Source: Nocardia seriolae NBRC 15557 (lineage in GTDB: Bacteria > Actinomycetota > Actinomycetes > Mycobacteriales > Mycobacteriaceae). From it: a stretch of DNA of 38,615 nucleotides. The position numbers were made by a program, and so were the translations under genes. The stretch spans positions 1 through 38,615 of the forward strand of contig NZ_BJWY01000071.1 in NCBI RefSeq assembly GCF_007990715.1, read 5' to 3'. This document shows, piece by piece, positions 1-7,744 of this stretch (positions are counted from its first letter, which is position 1; the number at the start of each line of letters is the position of its first letter). The notes beneath the pieces were generated by a model. It saw only the letters and a list, made by a program, of their open reading frames with translations, was not told the DNA's origin and searched no databases.

Positions 1-560
1 GTATTAGCCGAGCCCGCGCCCATGGCGATGGGCGGCGGCATCAGGAACTGGCCGGGCGTCATGACCATCAAACTCGTTGCGGCCTCATAGGTTTCCATCA
101 CCAGCGCGGCCCGGATGTCGAGGGCCAGCTTGGCGGCCTCGGCCGCCTCGGCGGTGCCGTTGAGCGCGCCGCCGCTGGAGTAGGCGGCCACCCGTGCCGC
201 GTCCACGGCCGCGATCTCGGGCAGGCTCGGCATGGCGATGGAGGCCACGGTGTAGGCGGTGGCATTGGCGGCGGCCTTGCCCGCCATCACGCCCGCCATC
301 ACCGCCTGCTGCTCGGCCCAGCCGGTGAAGACACCGAGCCGCGCCAGCACATTGAGTCCGTTCAACCCCTCGAGTCCGACTCCGATCTCGGCCATCACCC
401 GCGCCACCGTGGTGGTCGCGTCGACCCAGGCGGCGGTGAGCCCGCTCCACGCGGTGTTCGCGGCCACCAGCGGAATGGCGTGCGTACCGGCATTGAGCGA
501 GACGGAGTTCAGTTCGGCCATGCGGGGCAGCCAGAACACCCCGGTGATTCCCAGCGTCAT
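1..560 (-). CDS. PPE-domain family protein (3' end outside window)
   Basis: An open frame runs from the ATG at 560 off the left edge without a stop; about 186 residues are visible. The Ala/Val/Met-rich helical pattern, with an early W-S-G-L-T-A-A-W segment, a central G-W-A-E-Q-Q-A-V-M-A-G helix and a closing M-E-T-Y-E-A-A-T turn, resembles the helical hairpin of mycobacterial PPE proteins, which pair with PE proteins for type VII secretion. The start has a good ribosome site (AAGGGGAGA). The gene lies 16 nt downstream of a PE gene, the classic PE-PPE order, which supports the call. The first residues lack a textbook N-terminal Pro-Pro-Glu, so this is a divergent, nocardial-type member. Function beyond secretion of the pair is unknown. 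Confidence 0.7.
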   Translation of the reverse strand, partial: MTLGITGVFWLPRMAELNSVSLNAGTHAIPLVAANTAWSGLTAAWVDATTTVARVMAEIGVGLEGLNGLNVLARLGVFTGWAEQQAVMAGVMAGKAAANATAYTVASIAMPSLPEIAAVDAARVAAYSSGGALNGTAEAAEAAKLALDIRAALVMETYEAATSLMVMTPGQFLMPPPIAMGAGSAN

Positions 561-576
561 GCGTGTATCTCCCCTT

Positions 577-888
577 CTACACCTGGATCGCGGCGATACC
601 GGCGGCGCGCAGGGCGTCCTGGGCCAGGTATTGGGCCAGCTGGCTGCGCAGGGTGGCGGCCGCGTGATGCAGCTCGAGAATGCCCTGGGCGACGGAGTGG
701 TCGTGGGTGAAGGCGGCATTGTTGAAATGCGCTGTGGCCAAGAACGACACCTCTTCGGTGCCGGAGGGCAGCACGTGGGTGGCCGGTGCGGTGGCGCTCG
801 CGGCCGCCGCCAGGCGTTCGGCGAGCAGGTCGAGCTCGAGTGCCGCCGCGAGAATCACCTCGGGCTGCACGAGGACATGGCCAACCAT
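577..888 (-). CDS. PE-domain family protein
   Basis: 103 residues, the size of a bare PE domain. The opening V-Q-P-E-V-I-L-A-A-A, the middle A-T-H-V-L-P-S-G-T-E-E-V-S and the A-A-F-T-H-D-H-S helix match the two-helix PE fold (roughly residues 7-95). The ATG at 888 is preceded by AGAAGGGAG at good spacing. The PPE gene starts 16 nt after its stop, so the two are probably co-translated and the proteins probably form a heterodimer. It follows the metallopeptidase gene by about 80 bp on the same strand. No C-terminal extension is present, so any effector function would reside in the PPE partner. Confidence 0.75.
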   Translation of the reverse strand: MVGHVLVQPEVILAAALELDLLAERLAAAASATAPATHVLPSGTEEVSFLATAHFNNAAFTHDHSVAQGILELHHAAATLRSQLAQYLAQDALRAAGIAAIQV

Positions 889-968
889 GATCGGGCTCCC
901 TTCTACGTTCCACCCCGGTTATGAAGATTGGACGCAGAGGTTTGCTGATCGGTTCCCAGCGCCGCTGT

Positions 969-1322
969 TCAGCCCCATCCCAGCTGATGAAGGCGCTCGT
1001 CGTCAATCCCGAAATAGTGCGCTATCTCATGAATCACTGTGATTGCCACCTCTTCGACCACCTCTTCTTCGCTGTGGCACATCTCCAGGATGGCTTCGCG
1101 ATAGATGGTGATGGTGTCGGGCAGCGCGCCGCCGTAATGGCTGAAGTCCCGGTCGGTGAGTGCGATGCCGTGATAGAGACCGAGCAGGTGAGGGTCCTCG
1201 TCGCTGCGCGGCTCGATGAGCACGACCACATTGTCGATCGCCTGTGACAACTCTCGCGGAATCAGGTCGAGGGCATCGCCGACCAGTTCCTCGAAGCGGT
1301 CGTCGGACATGGAGACGGGCAT
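969..1322 (-). CDS. Zincin-like metallopeptidase family protein
   Basis: 117 residues. Near the C-terminus (about residues 97-108) is H-E-I-A-H-Y-F-G-I-D-D-E, an HExxH zinc site followed by Asp/Glu residues, as in the small bacterial zincin-like family (Pfam Zincin_1). The N-terminal F-E-E-L-V-G-D-A-L-D-L-I-P and the L-L-G-L-Y-H-G-I segment are typical. The M. tuberculosis counterpart is, from memory, Rv3836. The gene follows the septum-formation gene by about 20 bp on the same strand, so they are likely co-transcribed. The substrate is unknown. The start could also be the second ATG four codons in; neither has a strong ribosome site. Confidence 0.85.
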   Translation of the reverse strand: MPVSMSDDRFEELVGDALDLIPRELSQAIDNVVVLIEPRSDEDPHLLGLYHGIALTDRDFSHYGGALPDTITIYREAILEMCHSEEEVVEEVAITVIHEIAHYFGIDDERLHQLGWG

Positions 1323-1342
1323 GGGTGTTCGCTACCGCCGGA

Positions 1343-2506
1343 TCATCGTGGCTGGGGCATAACCGGCGGGGCCGCGCCGGGCAGCGGGGCCGGGGTGAAG
1401 CGGCCGGAATTGGGCGGCGGCACCGGGGCCTGGCCGTCGATCTGGATGTCGCCCTTGGCCGATCCGGTGATGGACGAGAAACCTTGGTCGTTGCCCTTGC
1501 CGATCATGCAGTTGAGGCTGCGGCTACCGACCCGCCAGCTGCGGGCGTCTACATAGTCGAAGAAGACCGTGAGCGTCTTGTCTAGGACCGTGTTGGGTGA
1601 GCCTAGGAAGTCAGCACTGTCCTTGGCGCACTGCTCGGACATGAATTTGTCCTGATCGTCCTTGCTCGGTGGCCCACCGTTGAAATGGGTACCGAGGTCC
1701 ACGGTCGACATCATCTCGTAGGCGTGCGGCTGGGTGCAGTCGACGGGTTCGCCGGTGGGCAGACCGTTCTTGATACCGATGCAGGTGCCCGTGTCGTAGA
1801 CCTTGGATTGATTGACGTTGCGGACGCTGCCGAGTGACGGCACGACGGCTTCGCCGCTGGTCGTCTTCACCTGAACGCCGCACCGCAAGCTGCGTTCGCC
1901 CGCTTTCCAGCCGTCCTTGCCGGGTTGAATCACGCCGATATCGAATTTGCCGCGCGGATCGAGTTTTCCGTCGAAGTAGACTTGGGATGCGCTGACGCAG
2001 TGCTCGTCCCGCAGTTCGGTGAACCGCAGCGAATCCGGATACACCGAACCCGGCCCGAATTCCTTACCCGGGTACTTGCTCAGATCGACCACGGCGGTCA
2101 CCTCGAACATGTGCTTGCTCGAGCAGTCCACTTTCTTCAGATCTGCCCCACCGGGTTTGGACCATGTCAGGCAGTCGCCTTCCTTGGCGGTGCCGAAAGC
2201 GGTGCCCGCCACCGCGCCGGTGGGTTCTGCGCCGCCCGGCGCGTGCGCCTTCACCCGGTTCGAGTCGAACCCGTTGGACATGAACATGGTGATGAGCACC
2301 GCCAGCGTGACGCCGACCGCCATGGCCAGCAGCCCCCACCGCACCGTTGACGCCGATAGCGGCCCGTTCTTGTCGAGCTTGGACTCGACAGCACGGAACG
2401 GTGTCACCAATCGATCCATCGCCGTCGTTTTCCGACGGTTCGGCGACCCGGGTCGCTGCGAAGGCGGAGGCGCGGGCCTATGCGGAGGCGTCTTGTGCTC
2501 AGGCAT
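1343..2506 (-). CDS. Septum-formation family membrane protein
   Basis: 387 residues from the ATG at 2506 (M-P-E-H-K-T-P-P). A Pro-rich cytoplasmic N-terminus is followed by one transmembrane helix (W-G-L-L-A-M-A-V-G-V-T-L-A-V-L, about residues 58-80). A long extracytoplasmic region follows with paired cysteines (G-D-C-L-T-W; V-D-C-S-S-K-H; E-H-C-V-S; L-R-C-G-V; D-T-G-T-C-I-G; V-D-C-T-Q-P-H) that look like two repeats of the actinobacterial septum-formation domain, and the tail is Pro-rich. The equivalent in M. tuberculosis is, from memory, Rv3835, divergent from serS as here. The frame is open to 2653, but the extra residues are encoded by the repeat element at 2525-2638 and are rejected as coding. 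Confidence 0.82.
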   Translation of the reverse strand: MPEHKTPPHRPAPPPSQRPGSPNRRKTTAMDRLVTPFRAVESKLDKNGPLSASTVRWGLLAMAVGVTLAVLITMFMSNGFDSNRVKAHAPGGAEPTGAVAGTAFGTAKEGDCLTWSKPGGADLKKVDCSSKHMFEVTAVVDLSKYPGKEFGPGSVYPDSLRFTELRDEHCVSASQVYFDGKLDPRGKFDIGVIQPGKDGWKAGERSLRCGVQVKTTSGEAVVPSLGSVRNVNQSKVYDTGTCIGIKNGLPTGEPVDCTQPHAYEMMSTVDLGTHFNGGPPSKDDQDKFMSEQCAKDSADFLGSPNTVLDKTLTVFFDYVDARSWRVGSRSLNCMIGKGNDQGFSSITGSAKGDIQIDGQAPVPPPNSGRFTPAPLPGAAPPVMPQPR

Positions 2507-2524
2507 CGCGTCCGAGTTTAATTG

Positions 2525-2638
2525 CCTCCGCTTCGCTCCGGCGGGTTCGCGGCGCTGGAGGTCTCGTTCTTCCCTCCCTCCGCTCCTCCGCTTCGCTCCC
2601 CCGCTCCACTCAGTCCAGAACGAGACGCGCCGCGAACC
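2525..2638. repeat. Intergenic compound repeat: long inverted repeat plus 15-bp direct repeats
   Basis: Two exact copies of CCTCCGCTTCGCTCC lie at 2525-2539 and 2585-2599. A long inverted repeat overlaps them: the left arm at 2544-2570 (GGTTCGCGGCGC, a 5-nt insertion, then GTCTCGTTCT) pairs with the right arm at 2617-2638 (AGAACGAGACGC, then GCCGCGAACC). Apart from the inserted bases the arms are fully complementary. The element sits between the 3' end of the GMC oxidoreductase gene and the start of the septum-formation gene. It may act as a terminator or an mRNA processing site, or be a dispersed non-coding repeat family; the sequence alone cannot decide. Confidence 0.75.
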
Positions 2639-2680
2639 AGCGAGTTTTGGCACGTCGCTTCTTGATTTGCGTAGTTGTTC

Positions 2681-4270
2681 TCACGAGAGGATCAGGTCGG
2701 CTGCCTTTTCGCCGATCATGACGGCCGGGGCGTGGGTGTGGCCGCGGGTGATGACCGGCATGACCGAGGTATCGGCGACGCGCAGGCCCTCGAATCCGCG
2801 CACGCGCAGTTGGGGATCCACCACGCTGGTCTCGTCCTTGCCCATGGCGCAGGTGCCGACCGGGTGATAGAGCGTGTGCGAGTGGTCCTCGAGGCAGCGG
2901 CGCAGCACCTCCTCCATCGGGGTGTCCGACGGCACGGCGGGCTGCATGAGTTCGCCGATGTGCTCCTTCATCGAAGGCTGGTGCGCCAGTTCGACACACG
3001 TGCGCAGCCCCGCGAGCAGAGCGGCGCGGTCGGCGGGTTCGGCGCAGTAGCGCGGGTTGATGCGCGGCGCGGTGAACGGGTCCGGCGAGGTGAGGGTGAT
3101 GCTGCCGATGGATTCCGGCTTGAGCAGCACCGCGGCGAAGGTGAGCGCGTGCCCGTCCGGATCGCCCAGCCCCTCCGCGATATAGGGCGCGGGTCCGAAG
3201 ATGAGTTCCAGGTCGGGCAGCTCGAGATCCTCGCGGCTGCGCGTGAACCCGTACGCCTCACCGATATTGGAGGTCAGCTGCCCGCGCCGCAGCACCAGGT
3301 AGTTGGCGAGTTCGAGCAGGTTCTTGTCCGCGCCGTAGAGGCTGCCCGCGGTGGTGCGGTAGACGATGGGCGCGGCCAGGTGGTCGCGCAGGCCGCGGCC
3401 GACCTCGGGCAGGTGCGCCAGCACCGGGATGCCGAGTTCCTGCAACCGGTCGCCGTCACCGATGCCGGAGAGCATGAGCAACTGCGGGCTGTTGATGGCC
3501 CCGCCGGACAGGATGACCTCGCGCTTGGCGCTGATCTGCTTGGTCTGGCCGCCGATCCGGAATTCCACCCCGACCGCCCGGTTGCCCTCGAACAGCACCC
3601 GGGTGGCGTGCGCGTCGGTGACCATGGTGATGTTGCGGCCCTGCTGGCGCGCGGGCCGCAGGTAGCCGTCGGCGGTGCTCCAGCGCGCGCCGCGCTTCTG
3701 GTTCACCATGGTCTGCGAGAAGCCTTGCGGCCGATCCTGATTCGCCCGCTCCACCGGGTATCCGGCCTCGGCGGCGGCCTGCAGGTAGGTGTGGGTGAGC
3801 GGGCGCGGGCTGCGCTGGCGGGAGATGTGCAGCGGCCCGCCGCGGCCTTCGCCGGGCGCGCTGGCCTCTTCGACGGACTCGATCTTCTGGAAGTAGGGCA
3901 GCACCTTCTCGAAGGACCATTCGGGTCCGGCGTAGCGCGCCCACTCGTCGTAGTCGGCGGCGAAGCCGCGCACCCACATCATGGCGTTCATGGAGGAGGA
4001 GCCGCCGAGCATCTTGCCGCGCGGCCAGTACACCCGCCGGTCGCTGAGTTCGGGCTGGGGTTCGGTGCGGTAGTTCCAGTCGTTGGGTCCCTGGAAGAGC
4101 TGATTGAACGCCGCCGGGATGTGGGCGAACTTGTCCTTGTCCTCACCCCCGGCCTCCAGCACCACGACACTGGTGCCGGGCCTTTCGCTCAGTCGTGCGG
4201 CGACTGCGGCCCCCGCGGATCCGGCTCCGACGACGACGAAATCGGCGGTGTGCGGGGTGTACTGGGTCAT
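2681..4270 (-). CDS. GMC family oxidoreductase (choline dehydrogenase-like)
   Basis: 529 residues, the usual length. The FAD-binding beta-alpha-beta motif V-V-G-A-G-S-A-G-A-A-V-A-A-R-L lies at about residues 10-25. GMC signature 1 is seen as G-K-M-L-G-G-S-S-S-M-N-A-M-M, and signature 2 as G-A-I-N-S-P-Q-L-L-M-L-S-G-I-G. The C-terminal catalytic region has Y-H-P-V-G-T-C-A-M-G and then G-H-T-H-A-P, giving a His-His pair rather than the His-Asn of choline dehydrogenases. These FAD enzymes oxidise alcohols; the substrate here is unknown. The ATG at 4270 is chosen because GGAGGAG precedes it, discarding a 46-codon upstream extension. It is divergent from serS and sits between genes that are adjacent in mycobacteria. 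Confidence 0.88.
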   Translation of the reverse strand: MTQYTPHTADFVVVGAGSAGAAVAARLSERPGTSVVVLEAGGEDKDKFAHIPAAFNQLFQGPNDWNYRTEPQPELSDRRVYWPRGKMLGGSSSMNAMMWVRGFAADYDEWARYAGPEWSFEKVLPYFQKIESVEEASAPGEGRGGPLHISRQRSPRPLTHTYLQAAAEAGYPVERANQDRPQGFSQTMVNQKRGARWSTADGYLRPARQQGRNITMVTDAHATRVLFEGNRAVGVEFRIGGQTKQISAKREVILSGGAINSPQLLMLSGIGDGDRLQELGIPVLAHLPEVGRGLRDHLAAPIVYRTTAGSLYGADKNLLELANYLVLRRGQLTSNIGEAYGFTRSREDLELPDLELIFGPAPYIAEGLGDPDGHALTFAAVLLKPESIGSITLTSPDPFTAPRINPRYCAEPADRAALLAGLRTCVELAHQPSMKEHIGELMQPAVPSDTPMEEVLRRCLEDHSHTLYHPVGTCAMGKDETSVVDPQLRVRGFEGLRVADTSVMPVITRGHTHAPAVMIGEKAADLILS

Positions 4271-4408
4271 CGTGACTCCTCCGAAAGACCACGGCGGCAG
4301 CCACTGCCGGGCTCCCTTGCCGTCCCATGGCGCTAACCCTAGGGCGGAAATCGGCCGGTCGTGCGGTGGTTGGGCGGACCTACCAAAAATCGGGTAGCGG
4401 GGTCCCAC

Positions 4409-4423
4409 TAGGCTGAATACCCA
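4409..4423 (+). promoter_or_regulatory. Probable serS -10 element (TAGGCT) with very short or no leader
   Basis: TAGGCT at 4409-4414 fits the actinobacterial -10 consensus TANNNT and lies 8 nt before the serS ATG. A transcript would start at about 4420-4423, leaving essentially no untranslated leader. There is no Shine-Dalgarno sequence before the ATG. The same hexamer in the same position precedes the next gene. Confidence 0.5.
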
Positions 4424-5682
4424 TGATCGACCTTCGATTCCTGCGGGAAAACCCGGAAGCGGTTCGTGCGTCGCAGCGTGCTCGCGGTGAGGACCCCGCT
4501 CTGGTGGACACCCTGCTCGAGGCGGATGCCGCGCGTCGCGCGGCGGTCGCGACGGCCGACAATCTGCGTGCCGAGCAGAAGGCCCTGGGCAAGAAGGTCG
4601 GCAAGGCGTCCCCCGACGAGCGCGCCGAGTTGCTCAAGCACGGGCAGGAGCTGTCGGCGAAGGTCAAGGAGGCGGAGGCCGCCGAGAGCACCGCCGACGC
4701 CGACATGGTCGCCGCCCAGCGCGCGCTGTCGAATGTGGTGCAGGAGGGCGCGCCCGCCGGCGGCGAGGACGACTACATCGTGCTCGAGCACATCGGCACC
4801 CCGCGCGAATTCGATTTCGAGCCCAAGGACCACCTGGACCTGGGTGAGTCGCTGGGCCTGTTCGATATGGAGCGCGGCGCGAAGGTGTCGGGTTCGCGCT
4901 TCTACTTCATGACCGGTTACGGCGCGCTGTTGCAGCTGGGTCTGCTGCAGCTGGCCGCGCAGAAGGCGACCGCCAACGGCTTCACCATGATGATCCCGCC
5001 GGTGCTGGTGCGTCCGGAGGTCATGCAGGGCACCGGCTTCCTGGGCCAGCACGCCGCCGAGGTCTACCACCTCGAGGAGGACGACCTGTACCTGGTCGGC
5101 ACCTCGGAAGTGCCGCTGGCGGGCTATCACTCGGGCGAGATCCTGGATCTGAGCAACGGCCCCAAGCGCTACGCCGGCTGGTCGTCGTGCTTCCGGCGCG
5201 AGGCGGGCAGCTACGGCAAGGACACCCGCGGCATTATTCGCGTGCACCAGTTCGACAAGGTGGAGATGTTCGTCTACACCACCCCGGACCAGGCCGACGC
5301 CGAGCACAAGCGGCTGCTGGCCTGGGAGCAGGAGATGCTGGCCGCCATCGACGTGCCCTACCGCATCATCGATACGGCCGCGGGTGATCTGGGCAGCTCG
5401 GCGGCACGCAAATTCGATTGCGAGGCTTGGGTTCCCAGCCAGCAGACCTACCGCGAGCTCAGCTCGACCTCGAATTGCACGACGTTCCAGGCCCGTCGGC
5501 TAAATGTCCGGTACCGGGACGAGAACGGCAAGCCGCAGATCGCCGCCACGCTGAATGGCACTTTGGCGACAACCCGGTGGATTGTCGCGTTGCTGGAAAA
5601 CCATCAGCAAGCCGACGGTTCCGTGCGGGTGCCCGCTGCGCTGGTGCCTTTCGTCGGCACCGAGGTGCTGGAGCCTCGCTGA
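4423..5682 (+). CDS. serS: Seryl-tRNA synthetase
   Basis: 419 residues, the normal length. The N-terminal antiparallel coiled coil that grips tRNA-Ser is visible (about residues 1-105, starting M-I-D-L-R-F-L-R-E-N-P-E), followed by the class II catalytic core. Recognisable pieces are T-S-E-V-P-L-A-G-Y-H, motif 2 with C-F-R-R-E-A-G-S-Y-G-K-D-T-R-G, H-Q-F-D-K-V-E-M, and a C-terminal motif 3 equivalent with N-G-T-L-A-T-T-R-W-I-V-A-L-L-E-N-H. It charges tRNA-Ser (and tRNA-Sec where present) in the cytoplasm. The gene is probably expressed from a leaderless promoter just upstream. It is essential housekeeping and a good synteny anchor. Confidence 0.97.
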   Translation: MIDLRFLRENPEAVRASQRARGEDPALVDTLLEADAARRAAVATADNLRAEQKALGKKVGKASPDERAELLKHGQELSAKVKEAEAAESTADADMVAAQRALSNVVQEGAPAGGEDDYIVLEHIGTPREFDFEPKDHLDLGESLGLFDMERGAKVSGSRFYFMTGYGALLQLGLLQLAAQKATANGFTMMIPPVLVRPEVMQGTGFLGQHAAEVYHLEEDDLYLVGTSEVPLAGYHSGEILDLSNGPKRYAGWSSCFRREAGSYGKDTRGIIRVHQFDKVEMFVYTTPDQADAEHKRLLAWEQEMLAAIDVPYRIIDTAAGDLGSSAARKFDCEAWVPSQQTYRELSSTSNCTTFQARRLNVRYRDENGKPQIAATLNGTLATTRWIVALLENHQQADGSVRVPAALVPFVGTEVLEPR

Positions 5683-5744
5683 GTATTCGCTACTCGGCGT
5701 GGCTTATTCCGCCGGTTGTGTCTACCGCTGGCAGGGGTTATGTC

Positions 5745-5760
5745 TAGGCTAGGCACCGTG
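5745..5760 (+). promoter_or_regulatory. Probable -10 element (TAGGCT) for a leaderless GTG start
   Basis: TAGGCT at 5745-5750 is separated by 7 nt from GTG at 5758-5760, the spacing expected when transcription begins on the start codon. The only ATG nearby (5740) lies upstream of this -10 and would not be on the transcript; its own AGGGG is too close to serve as a ribosome site. This decides the start chosen for the GGDEF-EAL gene. Confidence 0.45.
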
Positions 5761-7626
5761 CGAGGAATCGGGTCTCGCGGCGATACCCGAACCCGGGTGT
5801 GGGCGGCATCGGCGCTGGCGACGGCAATGGTCATGGCTCGGACCACCGATGCGTTCTACGTCATGGGTGGGCTGCTGGGCCTGATCCTGACGGCGGTCGC
5901 CCCGGGTGATGAGGGAAATCGGCCGCTGGTGGGCGCGGCGGCGTTCGTGGCGCTGCTGCTGGGTATCAGCCTGCTCATCTGGGGTCCGCGGCTGCCGCAT
6001 TCGGTGCATCACGCCTATGTGGCGACCGCGACCGTGCTGGTGACCGTTGCGGTGCACTGGTTTCCGAATACGGTGGGCGCGATCAGCCTGGCGGCGTTCT
6101 ACGTGTTCGTCGCGTGTGATGCGGCCATCTTCTTCTCGTGGCGTTGGCTGGGCGCGCATCTGGCGTTCGCCATCGCCATGTGCCTGTGGGTGGTGCCGTC
6201 GCGCGGGCTGCCGTGGTGGTCGGGCATCATTCCGGCGGGTATCACCTTCGGAATCGGCATCGTGGTCGGCATTTTGACGCGCATGGCCTCCGACGCCGAC
6301 ATCGACGTGCTGACCGGTCTGCTGAATCGGCGTGGTTTCGACCGGGTGCTGAGCAATGCCATCGCGCACGCCACCCGCACCGGTCAGGGGCTGGCGCTGG
6401 TGCTGGTGGACCTGGACCGTTTCCAGAAGATCAACGATCACCTCGGGCACCGGGCCGGTGACGCGGTGCTGCAGCGGGTCGCCGACACCTGGGCCAAGCT
6501 GCTCACCCCGGATCAGCGGCTGGCCCGCTACGGCGGTGACGCCTTCGCGCTGCTGCTGCCCGGCACCACCGAGCAGGCCGCCATTCTGCTGACCGAGGAG
6601 CTGCGGGCCGCCGTCACCACCGGCTGTTCGGCGGGTGTGACCGCCTGGCAGCCGGGCGAATCCGGTTCGCTGCTGGTGTCGCGCGCGGATGTCGGCCTGT
6701 ACCGCGCCAAGCAGGCGGGCCGCAATCGCACGGTGCTGGAGTCGTCGCGGCAGCTGCCGCTGGCGGTGGAGCTGCGCGAGGCCATCGACCGCGGCACCCT
6801 CGACGTGCAGTACCAGCCGATCGTCTCGCTCTCCGACGGCGCGACCCGCGCGGTCGGCGTGGAGGCGCTGCTGCGCTGGTCCTCGCACGCGCAGCCGGAG
6901 GTGACCACCGAGGGCCTGATCCGCGTCGCCGAGGAATACGACCTCATCTCCGATCTGGACGAGCTGGTGTTGCGCCGGGCCTGCGCCGACGCCGCCCGCC
7001 TCCAGGAGACCTTCGCCCAGCTCGATCTGACCCTGAACGTCAATGTGAGCGGGCTGGAGCTGGCCGAAACCGAGTACGCCGACCGGGTTTCGGGCATTCT
7101 CGAGGAAACCGGCTGGCCCGCCGAGCAACTCGTGCTCGAGGTGACCGAGAGCGAACTGGCCGCCGAGTCCGACACCGCCATCGCCAATCTGCACAAGCTG
7201 CGCGAGCGCGGCGTTCGCATCGCCATCGACGACTTCGGCACCGGCTATTCGTCTTTGAGCCGGTTGGCCACGCTGCCGTCGGACATCCTCAAGGTGGACC
7301 AGTCCTTCGTGGCGGCGATCCGCTCGGATTCCCCCGCCCCGCCGCTGCTCGGTGTGATCGCGGCGCTGAGCAAGTCGCTCGATTTGCAGGTCATCGCCGA
7401 GGGTGTGGAGACCGAATACCAGGCCGCGGTGCTGACCGAGCTCGGTTTCGCGCTGGCCCAGGGCTACCACTACAGCGATTCGCACCCGGTGTCCGAGCTC
7501 ATCAACGACCTCAACGACCGCCACGGCCTGGTGGGCGCGGCGGTGGCCGAGGGCGAGCTCTCCACCAATGGCTGGATCCCCCTGGATAATCCGCTTGACG
7601 GTGGTGCGCCCGGCGCGCAGGGTTGA
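5758..7626 (+). CDS. Membrane GGDEF-EAL protein, probably a c-di-GMP phosphodiesterase
   Basis: 622 residues from the leaderless GTG. Several transmembrane helices occupy about residues 15-175. The GGDEF domain follows (D-V-L-T-G-L-L-N-R-R at about 182), but its signature reads G-G-D-A-F instead of GGDEF/GGEEF, so cyclase activity is doubtful. The EAL domain (from about 345) keeps E-A-L-L-R-W, N-V-N-V-S-G, E-V-T-E-S, D-D-F-G-T-G-Y-S-S, K-V-D, A-E-G-V-E-T and Q-G-Y, the metal- and substrate-binding positions of active phosphodiesterases. It probably degrades c-di-GMP, with the GGDEF half as a possible GTP sensor. Alternative starts are ATG 5740 and TTG 5716. Confidence 0.88.
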   Translation: MRGIGSRGDTRTRVWAASALATAMVMARTTDAFYVMGGLLGLILTAVAPGDEGNRPLVGAAAFVALLLGISLLIWGPRLPHSVHHAYVATATVLVTVAVHWFPNTVGAISLAAFYVFVACDAAIFFSWRWLGAHLAFAIAMCLWVVPSRGLPWWSGIIPAGITFGIGIVVGILTRMASDADIDVLTGLLNRRGFDRVLSNAIAHATRTGQGLALVLVDLDRFQKINDHLGHRAGDAVLQRVADTWAKLLTPDQRLARYGGDAFALLLPGTTEQAAILLTEELRAAVTTGCSAGVTAWQPGESGSLLVSRADVGLYRAKQAGRNRTVLESSRQLPLAVELREAIDRGTLDVQYQPIVSLSDGATRAVGVEALLRWSSHAQPEVTTEGLIRVAEEYDLISDLDELVLRRACADAARLQETFAQLDLTLNVNVSGLELAETEYADRVSGILEETGWPAEQLVLEVTESELAAESDTAIANLHKLRERGVRIAIDDFGTGYSSLSRLATLPSDILKVDQSFVAAIRSDSPAPPLLGVIAALSKSLDLQVIAEGVETEYQAAVLTELGFALAQGYHYSDSHPVSELINDLNDRHGLVGAAVAEGELSTNGWIPLDNPLDGGAPGAQG

Positions 7627-7662
7627 TCACATGCGTCTGCTCGTCTACGCCGTTTGATTCGT

Positions 7663-7721
7663 ACTCCGTAGCGGAGTCTCCCGCGCCCGCCCCGTTCCCG
7701 CGGGCGCCCGGTCCTCCGGGC
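7663..7721. promoter_or_regulatory. Two dyads upstream of the MFS transporter gene
   Basis: ACTCCG-TAG-CGGAGT (7663-7677) is a perfect 6-bp dyad with a 3-nt centre, like an operator for a dimeric repressor. GCCCGG-TCCT-CCGGGC (7706-7721) is a short GC-rich hairpin. Both lie between the GGDEF-EAL stop and the MFS start. The first could be an operator and the second a weak terminator; no regulator gene is adjacent. Confidence 0.35.
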
Positions 7722-7744
7722 CGGACACGACGCGCGCCCTCACG

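Noticed and set aside
2675..4336. 553-codon open frame on the plus strand
   Set aside because: Antisense to the GMC oxidoreductase, whose motifs are clear; the frame has low-complexity composition and no motif.
5749..7524. 591-codon open frame on the minus strand
   Set aside because: Antisense to the GGDEF-EAL gene, with a His/Gly/Gln-rich meaningless product.
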